Assembly (NCBI RefSeq): GCF_000350225.1 | Contig: NW_005178795.1 | Span: forward strand, 239,914-303,913 | Direction: 5' to 3' | DNA from: Chondrus crispus | Lineage: Eukaryota; Rhodophyta; Florideophyceae; Gigartinales; Gigartinaceae | Length of the DNA stretch: 64,000 nt | Part shown: positions 51,077 through 63,139 of the stretch, piece by piece | Layout of the letters: each line of letters begins with the position of its first letter | Numbering within the stretch: the first letter of the stretch is position 1 | Notes under the pieces: generated by a model | Database searches by the model: none | What the model saw: only the letters and a program-made list of their open reading frames with translations | What the model was told of the DNA's origin: nothing | Program-made: the position numbers and the translations under genes

Positions 51077-53360
51077 ATGGCATCAAGCCAACCCAAGGAC
51101 GTCGGTCCTGGGGTCAGAAGGGCTGGATCAGCTCAAGAGTCGAGGATTCCGCGAGGACCTCGTACACGTAGCCAAGGAAATTCGGCTGCTGATCCAGGTG
51201 CAGAAGCGTCCCCTTCGGGGACGGCCGTTGAGAAGAACGGCCTGGAAGAGAAGTTCGAAAAATTGAGCGAGGAGATTCGTCAGGAGACGAAGAACAAGCT
51301 CGACGAACTTCTGGGTATTTTTCAGAAGCAACAGGAGTTGCTAAAATCCGAGTTCCACGCTGCGCTTGAAGAGCTGACAGCCCGTGTGGTTCTCGTTGAG
51401 AATTTAGGCACCGATGCGTCCCCGGGCCGAGATCCGGAAGTGCTGGATTCGCTAAAGCTCGCCGCGAAAGAAGCGCGGCGAGACGCGAATCAGGCCCTGG
51501 AAACGCTGGCCAAGACAAGGGACAGCATCGACGACCGGTTCTACCGCGCTTCGCGGCGACTCAAGGACCTTGAGCAAGCTGCGGGCCGGGCCGAACCAAG
51601 TTTGGACGCGGGATCGCTCTCCGACGTAGAAGAAACCGACAGTCCAACGAAGAAGTACAAGGCAGTCCGAACCGGGGATTCCAAGTGGAGGAACCCCAAG
51701 TCGGCCAAGGGCCGAAAGAAGAAGAAAAGTCACTGTAGTGACGACCGCGAAAATTGCGACTCAAATTCGGAGTCGAATGTTTCAGCAGAAAATGGTGACG
51801 ACGGCTCGTCGAACCATTCAAGAACTTCCGACCGAAGATCGACAGACGGAAATGGAATTTCGTCGAATAAGAAGAGCTCCAAACGAGGCGGAGTCACTTC
51901 GTTCGCCTCGCGGAGAGATCAAGAAGCGGAGCCAGAAGACATCGCGACGCGGCGCGGACCGCGATGGGAGGGGTTGGAGGAATTAAATCCGACCAACCAC
52001 CTCTTCAAGAAGTTGCTTTCGTACAGGACCTACCGCCTGCGGAACCCGCAGACACGTTTGTCGGGCAAGCGGCGGACCGCCGTGCGAAAGATCAGAAGAG
52101 ACATACCACCAAAGGTGAAGAGAGACCATACGTTCACAGGAGACGATGGCGTATTGGTTCTCGATTTTTTAGCTAAGATAGTCCAAGAATTCGACACCCA
52201 GGAGATGAACGAAGGCCAAGCGATCCGCTTGCTACCGGAGTTCCTCAGCGGAATCTCCTTGAGACAGTACACTTCGGTGTCACAAACAGCGGGGTCCCAC
52301 CATGGGAAAATATCCGTCTGGCCGGAGGCCGTACAGTGGCAATTGCGAAGCTTCGCCACCGATGAGGCAATCCGCCAAGCCGTACTCGCTTTACGGGAAG
52401 TGCAGCAGCTACCGTCTGAAGACGAGATGGAATTTTATATCCGTCTGACGGACGCGAGCAATCGATGTGGAAACGTATATTCGATGGAAGAACAGATGAC
52501 AATGTTTATTGAAGGACTCGATTCGAGTATCAAGCCGATGGTATCTCAATACCGACAAGACAATCGGGACGTTTCGTTTTTGAGACTAGTTAATTACGCG
52601 AAGGCGCATGGCTCGGCGAGCCGCGCCAAGGAGAGGAAGACTAGGAGAGTCACCATCCAAGCGCCAGCGACGTTAAGGACGGGGGAAGCAGAAGCCTTCG
52701 CACCCCACGCGAAAAACCCGCGGCGCGGTCCACTTGGCCGATTCACTTTCTGCGTCCAGAGGACCTAGTACTGTTGATCAGGAAGAAAATGGATACGCAG
52801 GAGCGCTGGTTTCCGAGGGCGATTTTTATGACCCCTCCGAGGGGTATGGAGACGAGGATCACGGGGCTAGTGGGATGTCCACGCTACGGACGCCCACGTA
52901 TACGACGAGCTCGTATATTGAGGCCGAGGATCCCGTATTGGCGTTTCGAGGGCGCGGACACACGCCCGCGCCAAGAATTCCGATGGAAGACAAGCGTACG
53001 GCCTTCAGAAGACCGGGCTGGACGGGCCGGCGGACGGCCCGAGGACCGCCAAGGTCGCCGTACCCTCAGAAGAAGCATGGCCTCGTATGCTACCATTGCT
53101 ACGAGAAAGGCCACGGAGCGCCTACGTGTTTGCTCTCGTTCCGAGAGATGCACCGAGTTCTGAAGAACTACGAGATGCTCTCCCCGATGGAGAGGGTGGG
53201 AATTCCGTCGACAAGTTACCTGAAGGTAAAACAGTGGTTTGAATCACAGGCGGCGAGCACACCGAGTGCCTCTGCCGAAGGTTCGAACCGGACATCAGGA
53301 AGGCTGGCCGCGGGGCCGTCGTCGGATTGGAGAAGAAATCCCCAGCGACAGGAAAACTAA
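51077..53360 (+). pseudogene. gag: Element C gag, one frameshift
   Basis: ATG 51077 with the frame open to 52768; a shift near 52700 moves the true continuation to the next frame, ending at 53360. Order as in B: basic N-terminus, helical coiled-coil-like part (LSEEIRQETKNKLDELLG, LLKSEFHAALEELTARV), charged linker, capsid-like domain (YRTYRLRNPQTRLSGKRR, HTFTGDDGVLVLDFLAKI, EEQMTMFIEGLDSSIKP), an intact CCHC knuckle CYHCYEKGHGAPTC near 53090, then a short tail. Gag should coat the RNA in virus-like particles; the frameshift removes the knuckle from the main product. Confidence 0.87.
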
Positions 53361-53396
53361 GGGGGGGAATCTCAAAAAAAATTCGAAAGGAGAGAC

Positions 53397-56202
53397 ATGT
53401 GTCCGGCGAACCGTGTCCGGAACCCAGTTCCGTTCCCGCTTTTAGTGAAGGAGGCAGTCGATGATGAGGAGACAGTTGGAATCATCGACAACCCGAAAGG
53501 ACCCATTGGGGTCAAGAAGATTCTGCGAAGAGGCAAGGACGATCCGCTGGAGCAAGTCCGACGCCCCTGGTACAGGGTCAAGCGCGGGGAATGTCCCGAG
53601 AGGATTTTGGTCCTTGCGAGGAAAACTACAAAGTCTTCGCGGACATTGGACCGACGGTCGGATTGATGAGCCGTGTACTGTCCGTGTTGGACACCGGCGC
53701 GGGACCTAATCTCATCCGGAGATCCGAGCTTCCCGCAGGAATGGAAACTCTTGTGTCCTTCGGACGGACCCAAGACATCGGCGATGCGAACAACAGGCCA
53801 CTCCGAACCCTAGGTACACTCAGAATGCCTGTGAGACTTGGACATTTCGTGGCTTCAGTTGAATTTATAGTTTGTGAAAAACTCGCAGTCCCCCTAATTC
53901 TAGGAGCGGATTATTGCGATAGGTTCGTGGAGGCTATCTACCCACGAGAGAGGACAGTTGAGTTGGCGGACTTCTCGGAGGTTCCGATCGTACGGCGATT
54001 CTCGGCGAGAAGATCGAAGAAGGATTTGGTTCCCGGAGAGGGCGAGACCGATACAAAAGGGGAGCGATTTTCCCCCAGGGTGAAGGTGGCAAGGGCCATG
54101 ACCATTGGACCATGGACGCAACGCATGGTCGAATGCACCTCGAAGAGGACTGGGCTGGTCGTCGTTCAACCCTACGCACCCCTATACGACAAGCACGGAC
54201 TGGTAAGCACCAACGGTGTAGTCCAAGTTGAGCCTGACAAACCTTTTAAATTGCTCGTTGCGAATTTTAGGAATTACCCTGTCAGGGTTCAAAAAGGCCA
54301 AGTGGTGGCGGAACTACTACCGCACCCGAGGGCCGTACTCAAGAGCAATACCACCATTGGTGAGGTACTTGGAATTCAAGGACGGGATGAGGAAAAATTC
54401 ACTAATTCTACCCCGCCGCCTACGGGCGAGAGAAGATGCGAACCGTCGGAACAAGATCGCGAGGACCAGCAAGGAGAACGGGAGGAAGGGCTCCCCGCGA
54501 CGGCAACTACGAAGCCGGAGCGGCGGATTGAGCCTCCCCCGCCGGACGTGGAGGAGCTCGACCTGAGCCACGTGCCGGACCGGCTGCGCGAAAGATTCCG
54601 TCGGATGCTAAAAAAATATTCCCGCATGTGGGATGGACCCTTGGTGAAATCAACACCACGGTCCACCGGATTGAACTGGCCCCGGATACAAGGCCAATCG
54701 CACAAGCTCCCTACCGAGCCGGTCCAAAGGCTCGGGAGGTCGAGGACGCAGAAGTACAGAAGATGTTAGAAGCAGGAGTCATCGAGCCGGCGCAGTCAGA
54801 ATGGGCGTCGCCCGTTTTATTAGTGCCCAAGCCGGACGGATCGATGCGCTTTTGTGTCGACTATCGCAGGTTAAACGCGGTAACGGTAAAGGACACGTAC
54901 CCTTTGCCGCGCATGGATGAGTGTCTGGACTCGTTGGGAGACACCAAGGTCTTTTCCGCGTTGGACGCGATTTCAGGGTATTGGCAAATGCCTATTCCGG
55001 AAGCGGACCGCGACAAGACAGCTTTTTCGTGTCACTCAGGTCTCTACCGTTTTTCAAGAATGCCCTTCGGGCTTACCAATGCGCCAGCGACGTTTCAGAG
55101 AGCTATGGATATCCTGCTCTCTCCGTTCCGCTGGAAATGCTGTCTGGTATATCTAGATGCTATCATCATCTTCAGCAAATCCTGGGAGGAGCACGTCGTC
55201 CACGTTGACGAAATACTGTCTGTATTGGAAAAGGCAGGTGTGAAGCTCAAGCTTCGCAAGTGCGAATTTTTCGTCGAAAAGATCAAGTACCTGGGCCACG
55301 TCGTTCGTCCAGGTACATTGGAAGTTGACGCCGCGCGAACCACCGCACTGGAACAAGTGAGGTACCCTCAAACGCAGACCCAGCTCAGGACCTTCTTGGG
55401 ACTCTGCAATGTCTACCGCAGGTTTGTCCCACATTACGCGAAAATTGCGCATCCGCTCAATCAACTATTGAAGAAGGGACAACCGGTCCAGGTGGAAGGA
55501 TTCGACGAACCGTGCGAAAAAGCTTTTCATAAGCTCAAGGACGCTATCTTGGCACCGCCGGTGTTGGCGCTGCCGAAGAAGGACCTACCATACTCGGTAG
55601 ACACTGATGCAAGCCACTATCAAATCGGCGCTGCATTATTTCAAACGCATCCGGATGGGCAACGTAAACCCATCGGGTTCTTTTCAAGAACGTTAGCCGC
55701 AGCCGAGAGAAACTATTCTGTATCAGAAAAAGAATGTCTAGCGGTAATCTGGGCCGTACAGACTCTAATACCATATCTATATGGCGAGCACTTCATTGTG
55801 CATACCAATCATGCCTCATTGAGGTGGTTGATGAACGTAACCGACCCCAGCGGGAGATTAATCCGATGGAGGCTCCGCCTCTCGGAATTTGATTTCGAAA
55901 TCAAATACAAGAAGGGCAAGGCGAACAGCCAAGCCGATGCCCTGTCAAGATTACGGACTGCAGGAGAAACCGTCGACGAAATCGACGACGAAATTCTATG
56001 CTTTATGGCCAAACCGGCCGAGGGAACAGTGGAGGACGAGGACAATTCTGTCGCGATAGACGACATCCTCGCTCTTGAGGGGGAGCCGCCCCTGATCGCC
56101 TCGATCAATTCCAAGCTGTCACTCCGGAGGAGCTCATTCGCGAGCAAGCCGTCGACCCCTTCTGCAATCGCATCAAGGAAGAAATGGACGCCGGAAAGGT
56201 GA
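53397..56202 (+). pseudogene. pol: Element C protease, RT and RNase H with mutated catalytic residues
   Basis: ATG 53397; shift near 53630; protease active site VLDTGAGPNLI (about 53685) and LILGADYCDR; a linker with charged repeats; a one-base shift near 54645; then RT (APYRAGPKAREVEDAE, SMRFCVDYRRLNAV). The RT active-site motif reads YLDA at about 55149 instead of YLDD. RNase H has DTDASHYQIG and SEKECLAVIW, but HTNHASLRW replaces the HTDHASLRW seen in element A, losing a catalytic Asp. After ADALSRL an acidic stretch follows and the frame is lost near 56100, ending at 56202. Two active-site changes make the enzyme dead independently of the frameshifts. Confidence 0.88.
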
Positions 56203-57791
56203 GAACGTTCAGCATGGAGACCGAGGAACTCGAAGGAACTCTATGCCGTACCGCGGCGGAGTTTGTATAAGTGGTGATACCACAATCGTTAAGGGACCGC
56301 GTCCTAGGGTTGAGCCACTACGCAAAATTGGCAGGCCACCCGGGAGGCAGGAAACTTTACAAGACATTGAGAAGATATTTTTATTGGCCTACGATGGCCC
56401 TAGACTGCTACGCAGTCGCGAAGAATTGCGCCGCATGTGCGCGGGAAAGGGTGAAGTTAAGAAGAAACACGAAGGAAATGAAGCTGTTCACGCCCAAAGC
56501 TCCGCTGGAGTTTGTCGCCATCGACATCCTCGGCGAGCTAATTACAACTGAACGAGGAAATCGGTATATTCTCGTGATCAGCGATCGATACTCGAAACTG
56601 GTACGAACCGTACCGTTGAAGAAGATATCAGCTGCACACATCGCACAAGCCTTCGTTCACCATTGGGTATTCGTGTACGGACCAGCCGGTCAAGCGGCTG
56701 TCCGACAATGGAACACAGTTCACGGCCCGGTTCTTTCGGAATGTCTGTCAAATTTTGGGCATACGCAAAGTCTTCACGACGACGTATCACCCCCAGGCCA
56801 ACGGCCAAGTTGAGAGGTTTAACCGCACGCTGACTTCCGTGCTGCGAAAATATGTTGGAGAACATCCGAAGGACTGGGACCTTTTAGCGACGCCGTGACG
56901 TTCGCATACAACACGCAAGTGCATCGAACTACGAACATCGCGCCCTTCGAGCTGGTGTTAGCTCGGGCGCCGAGAAGCATTGCGTTACAAGCACAGCCAA
57001 GTTTGGAAGGATTTAGCTCGAATCGAGCGTACTACCTGAAATGGCAGTCGTGGTTGGAAAGCCTGATGAAAGGCGCTGGTAAGAGCTTGCGGAAAGAACA
57101 AGCGCGCTACAAGCGAAATTTCGACGCAAGGCTCCGCAAGTCGAAGTATGACATCCCTTCAGGATCATACGTATTCCTTCGGAAAGAGCAAGGCACGGCC
57201 ACCGAGCCGAAATATAAGTTGTCACAAGTGGCCACAGGTCCATATCAAGTGAAGGAGTCAACTGAGAATACGGTCGTCATATCCATCAGCGACCAGGAAG
57301 AGCGCGTGTCGCGAGATAGAGTCGAATTAGCCCCTAGTCCCATGGACTACACGCCGATAGTCAGGCTACGACAAGCGCTACAATTCCTCAACACAGACGG
57401 AGAACGAGAAGGACTCGCCGCGCAAACGAAAGATAGGATGGATGACGGACCGTTGATAAATCAGGAAGCTACGGGCACCCCGCCCGGTCTACAAGAGATG
57501 GGAGGTTCGGAAGGGCAGGACGAGGATGAGTCGTCGACTCTTCGGAAGGGGGACGGACAGTTGGACACGCAGGAAGAAGAAGCCCGGAGTCCGGAGTATG
57601 TGATCGACAAGATCGTGGATCACGGCTACGACGGGGAGAAATTAATTCTCAAAGTGAGATGGTATGGGTATACCCTCAAGGACGCAACGTGGGAACCCAT
57701 TGAGCAATTGCCCCGCAGCGCGGCCGTCACGTATTTCCGACGGAAAAGATTATCCTTGCCCGCGCAGGTCGCGCAAGCGCAATCAGGATAG
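56203..57791 (+). pseudogene. pol: Element C integrase and chromodomain, frameshifted
   Basis: A TAA at 56268-56270 precedes the integrase frame exactly as in element A. The zinc finger (YAKLAGHPGG...CAACARE) and first core motif (AIDILGELI) are readable to about 56680. Small indels then disrupt the region of the second Asp and the Glu until about 56890, where the frame returns (FAYNTQVHRTTNIAPFELV) and stays open through the GPY-type region to a chromodomain (YVIDKIVDHGY, LKVRWYGYTLKDATWEP), ending at 57791. Confidence 0.85.
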
Positions 57792-60700
57792 TGGTAACCA
57801 TGAATTTCACATGTCAGTGTCAGTGCGGTAATCCGCACTGGGCAGAGCGAGCCGACCTGAGGGTCAAGAAAAGGGGAACGATGAGATGGAACGAACCAGG
57901 TGAGGGACCTTCAGATAGCCACCCGCAAGTATAGGCAGCGCGCGCACGAGTAGGATGAACGTCGTGATGAGATACTCAGGTCGGAAGTCGCGTAACGGGG
58001 TGCCAAGCGAAGAAAGAACGCGGGAAGAACAGGTACATGGACTGGATAATCCACCCTTTTTCACTCTTACCTTCATAACAGTTCGGTCTCGTTTTTGTTT
58101 TATTTATGATTGCTTTTGTGTTGTTTTATTTCGTTTTATTATTTTTGAGATGTTAGGGACACGACCGCGCACCGCGGAGGTCGGTCAGCAAGTCTATGAG
58201 GAGTCCAAGGGGGACGTTGAAGAGGCGATAATCTTCGAGATCGATTCCGCCTTTGACAAGGTTACGGTCGACGCCCGCGTCGCGGGATTCTCGCCATTCA
58301 GGGTTTCTGTTCTGCTTTGTTATATTTTGTTGTGAGGATGGAGGCATCTCCCCGGACCACGCCGGGAAGACGCGAGGGAAATGAGAAGAACCTAAGTGAA
58401 AGAAGATGCTCGGATCATGGTGCCGACGGCATGACGTGCTCCTGGTGGTCTCCATGAGCTGGAAAGGAAAGGATTGTGAAAAGCGATCTGCAAGTCCTAT
58501 TCGCACACAGTATCACCGTTCGTGTTTCTACATGCGAGTCACCTCCACCGGGGAAGCGAGGCCTTTCGAGACGGTGATCTCCTACTGATTGACGAGGGAA
58601 GGGAGGTGAACACAGTAGATCCCTCAGACAAAAAAAATGGGGAAAATAGTTGTACGTTTTCAGTGACAAGATTGTCACTCTAGTTAGGTTCCCTGAATAA
58701 GAGAAGGAACGGTTGAAGGAAGAGGTAGACGAATTGAGGACGTGCCAGAGTTGGGGACTGCATACAAGAAGGGGGTTGAAGGACAGGCAACATCGGTTTC
58801 GAAAACAGAAACCTCATTATTAATTCTAGCTGTGACGAAGGCCGCTGTCCCGAGACTACGGTTGATGGAGATGCTCACGAAGTGCCCGTATGGCCCAGGC
58901 TTGGTTAAATCCGGGAAGATGATGCCGGAGAGAGAAATCAGAGGGAAAGCTTCTTGGAAACGTCTGACGTCGGGCGGAAGATCGGGGGTATCGTTGTTGC
59001 CAGGGGAACGGTTGGATCATTGGAGTTGTGTCGCGGAAGACTAAGTGTGGATCGTCAGAATGCCTCACTATCCGCAGGCTTGGAGACCGTTCCGAGTGTC
59101 GACTGCATGAACCGAGGAGGTACCTAAGATGTACGGCTTAGACGAATGGGTGAGGGGCGGGAAGCCTCATTGACTTCGCAGTGGAATATTGCCGCTAACA
59201 CGCGCGATCGGAAGATGGATTTTGTTGTGACAAAGTGTGGAGACACGTGGCAACGTGTGCATGCGTGTTTTTAGTTCCGAGGGACGACGGTGTTGTAAGA
59301 GAAAATACTGGTTGCGATGCAGCGCTGTTGTTCCTCAACATGAAGACGGGCTCACCACTACCGAGCCCACCTCCGTCCTCGACAAAGCCAAGGAGTTCTC
59401 GACGACGCAACTACCAACAAGAGCACTACCGCCGTTTTGCATTGACTCAATATGAGTCGTGACGCTGATAGACATTTTCTTTGGTTGACCAAAGCGAAGG
59501 TAGCCAGGAGGAAACCTCGCAATAGTCCACCGCAGCCGTCATATTCCCCAAACCACGCGTCACGTCCCACCTCACACGGGGACGGCCAACTATACTACTA
59601 CCACGATCGTGAGGGCGACGCATCGCCAGCGATGAGATGATTTTCTCCGCAGTTAGCGCGAAACTGTCAAACGCGTGCATCAACGTGCCGCAACTGCAGC
59701 GACTGTCCCTTTCATTCGGACAAAGTCGCTCTCGCAAGCACACGCCTTTTCTGTTTTCCTTTTGTTTTGTTTTTGTTGTAGTTAAGGAGTACAGGTTCTC
59801 CCATCGATTTGTCGACGAGTAGAGCGAGAAGGCCACGACGAGGAATATGGTAACTACCGTGTCAACGAGGAAGAAGGGGATCAATCCTCGGACGAGACGG
59901 AGACAAAGTCAGTGGTACTGACGCTATTCTGGACGAAGAGAAAGTGGGAAGAGAGGGGGCACCGCTGGTTAGCCAGTTTATACGATCCGGACAGTAGCGC
60001 CGCGAGCCTCGGCATCTACGTCCGTTGCGACCCAGTGCGGTTGGTATCTCTAACTCGTACACTGTAACGCTGAGAAGTCGACGCATTCACGAAGGGATTG
60101 AAGGACCAGACCCTTGCTCGATTCTCGCGTCGAGGTTGGCTATGGGTGCATGATGGCACCGACAAAGGAGAATGAGCGACATTTGTCGTATGGGAAGTTG
60201 TCGTAATTTTTCTAACTTTAGTAGGATCTTTGACGTAACGGAAACCTCCGGCTTTCCTTTGGAAAAATTTCAACGTACTCGTGTTCCAGGACTATCATGC
60301 GAGGGAAGGAAATTTTTGCTCACGGTTGACGATTACCACGTCACGAGGGTAGGGCAACTTGATGAAATTCGCCGAGGACACTACACGAGAATCTGAGAAG
60401 GTCGAACAGGCCCACGCTTAAAAAAAAGCCCACAGTAGGACCACTACCCCCTCGAAGGATTGTTTGTTTTCGGTCCGGCTCGAAGTTCGAAACTTTGCCT
60501 GAGAAAGGAAAAGTTTTATCTCAAGCAGGAGACGCTGTTGGCAGAACCCCCCCGCCACATCAAATGATGGAGTGAACAAAAAACGGAAAGGTAGGGAGGC
60601 GGAACATTATATCACAATCAAAAAGGCATGGCACGCGCTCAGGGAGATAGGAGGTGAAGGGAGGACATGTGAGACGTCAAGGGGTGAAACGCAGAATGCC

Positions 60701-62092
60701 CTATTGAGAGGAGCATCGCGCGAGATTTTGAGCATGGACCCAGAGTTGCTTGTCTCTAGCGCTCAGCAGTCCAGGAGTGAATGGGAAGTGATGGTGAAGG
60801 AGTAATGGACAAAGGCTGGTAATTTAGGATCGCAGTAATCTCTATTCGAGAATCTGTCAAAAGAAAAACGGAGGGGAGAAATAGTCAGTCAGAAGGACTC
60901 CGATCGCTGTCGTTCAGGCTATGAAAAGGTCAACCCAGAGAAGAGAGAGAAGACTAAACGCGTGGATCGTCACGGGAAACATGCCATCCTCCCCGAAATA
61001 GCAGAGGAGACTCTCACGGATAATCTTAATTCGCCTCAGAAAAAAAATCCGTAATCGTGTCAACATGTTATCATGCCCTTCTCGGGCCGCCTTTTCCGTC
61101 AGTAGAGCTGCCTACAGTTACGAATGGTGAGAAATGGAAAGGGGTGTCAAGGGGAAAAGACGATGCGAAGGATGGCACATCACCAAGGGGAGACGGAGGC
61201 AACGGCAAATAGCCTATAGCAGCTCTTGTGCGTTTGAGAGGGGAGAAGTTTCGCTCCTTCCTTTTTTTAAGGAAGCAGTACCCCTCTGACCTTGTGGGTC
61301 GTTTATTGGGACGACCTACGCCGACCTCATAGGAAGTGTAAGCCGCCCATCAAATTCATGTGTGAAGGAGCCGCATTCGGAAGGTCGAATGTCGTACCAA
61401 CGAAGCGAGATAGTCGGGGAAGCGTGTGCATACCCGCTAAATACGCTCGACAGGCCTCTCTGATTTGATGTCGAGGTTAACAAGCACACGAACGTGCTTT
61501 CTTATTTGGATGATTAGGACGTGTCGCGAAAAGCTTTTAAAAAAAGTTGTCATACCAGGGACGAATGGGCACTCCACAGGAAGAACAGCGGCATGCACTG
61601 CGAGGGAACAGACCCTCGATATACGGATCGGAACGATAACATCCACTTATGTTTGTTGACCCTGAGCTGTTCGCAACGTGGATCTAAGAAGAGCGGCAGT
61701 ACAACTACGACCACAAATTCGTTCCCAACGTTGATGTAAGGGAGGACGGGATTTGTCCACGAAAGACTTGCGTTGACCGGATCGGTGGTGCAAGCCCGTA
61801 CCGGATGCAGAAGGGGATGAAGAGATATTTCAAAAAAGAACTGTCGCGGACCGGCGCGCCGGAGAAATCGCTCCGAAAACGGAGGAAGCCGCGTTACATT
61901 GTCCGGAGTTTAGAGGAGGATTGAAGCTGCAAAACGCCCGGGACGTATACAGAGAGACGGGTTGGGAAATACGAGGAAACATGAGGTTCGTCTTGCCCTT
62001 GCTGCGGCTATAACCGTCGGTCGAAAAAGGATGAAGGACTTGGGAGATTCTGTAGCGAAGCGCACTGGGCAAGGGCGCTCAGAAGGGGTATA
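57792..62092 (+). other. Long 3' region of element C
   Basis: 4.3 kb between pol and LTR, homologous to the 3' region of A at its pol-proximal end, purine-rich on the sense strand. Apart from the small conserved ORF at 58150 I see no gene; frames on both strands are short. It ends in the purine tract CAGAAGGGGTATA (62080-62092) directly before the LTR. Confidence 0.55.
58150..58335 (+). CDS. Small sense ORF after pol (C copy)
   Basis: ATG 58150, 61 codons. Counterpart of the element A ORF at 43114-43335, with the same start (MLGTRPRTAEVGQQVYEES) and changes mostly in the acidic middle (KGDVEE against KEDNEE). Preceded by the same T-rich tract ending TTTTTGAG. Function unknown. Confidence 0.45.
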   Translation: MLGTRPRTAEVGQQVYEESKGDVEEAIIFEIDSAFDKVTVDARVAGFSPFRVSVLLCYILL

Positions 62093-63139
62093 TGTAGTGC
62101 AATACGCACCTGAAAAAGGGGGTGAAATGAAAGGAAAATATTTGGATATGAAAAGTAGTCCGGGTTGGGGGACACACGTGTGAATAATTGCATGGTTTTA
62201 ATTTTTAATTATTTAATTTTATTTAGTTAATTAGTTGGCATTAATTTTGCTGACACTAGATTAGATCTAGGATCTAGCGCCGCGAGCTACTGTACTGGCT
62301 CCGGCGGGGCGATATATACCTTAGCCCTCTGACGACCAAGTCAGTAAAGGTAACCCGAGTTGCCAGAGTTGAATGTCGCCTTGGTCCAAGTCCGTCTCTA
62401 CCAAGACGCTCCCTTTTACCTAAGCCTACGGCATCCTTGCGCTCGGGGGTTCCCTTTTTCTCTTTCCTTTATTTCCCTATTCTTTTCTACTTCTATCTCT
62501 ATTTTTCCCTTAATTGTGTTGGTTCCACTGGAGTCGGTTGCGACCGATCCGGTGTAGGTGTTTTAGCCATCGGGCAACACGTTGTGTAGCGCTGCTACTG
62601 TTTCAAGTTCCGTCGGAAGGCTGTTGCGACGACGCCTCCGTCGAAGGTCTTACTGTATAAGACAGAGTTGGTACCATCTACCGCGATTGCGATTGCGCTG
62701 GTGAGGTTGTTTTTAGCCATCGGGCAACACGTCGGTCGTAGCGCTGCTACACAATTACGATCCCGTCGGGTAGTGCTGAGCAAGCCCCGGTCGAGGACCT
62801 TGAATTATACCCAAGGTGCTGAAGACGCTCGTCGAGCATTGGCCTTGCAACCCAGTGAACTGCGGTTACATTCTCGTAGACCAACCCAACCCGCACTCGC
62901 CGAGCGCCCAAGTCTTGGCAAGTCTCTACCACCATTTTCCTCCCGGCCGGGCATCTTTCCTTACCCCCCCCCCCCATCGGAGTTGAGATACCGTGGGCCG
63001 CAAGCCCACACAAGGTGAAAGGGAGTTTCGAACGCTCCGTAGCGCGTGCCATCGGCAGTTGTTGTTGTTGCTGTTGTTTTTCGTCTTTTTGTTTGACCGT
63101 TGGACTGTGTTCGCGGCCTGCCAGGCACATTGCACTACA
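62093..63139 (+). repeat. Element B 3' LTR
   Basis: 1047 bp, B-type throughout and very similar to 45342-46387, followed by CTCGC (63140-63144). TATA-like GATATATACC at 62311-62320, TACTGTA at 62289. Hairpin units GTAGCGCTGCTAC at about 62586 and 62738. Because it differs in type from C's 5' LTR, it is best read as B's own end or a B/C exchange product. Confidence 0.9.

Larger units (their letters stand above)
45342..63139 (+). mobile_element. Composite element B with embedded copy C (three LTRs)
   Basis: Outer LTRs 45342-46387 and 62093-63139 are the same subtype and are flanked by the 5-bp duplication CTCGC, so they are the two ends of one insertion (B) into element A. Inside: B gag and protease (46644-49733), a third LTR of mosaic type (49734-50983), then gag, protease, RT, RNase H, integrase, chromodomain and 3' region of copy C (51077-62092). 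B's own RT-integrase and C's own 3' LTR are missing. The simplest history is insertion of C into B followed by recombination between C's 3' LTR and B's 3' LTR. Confidence 0.82.
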
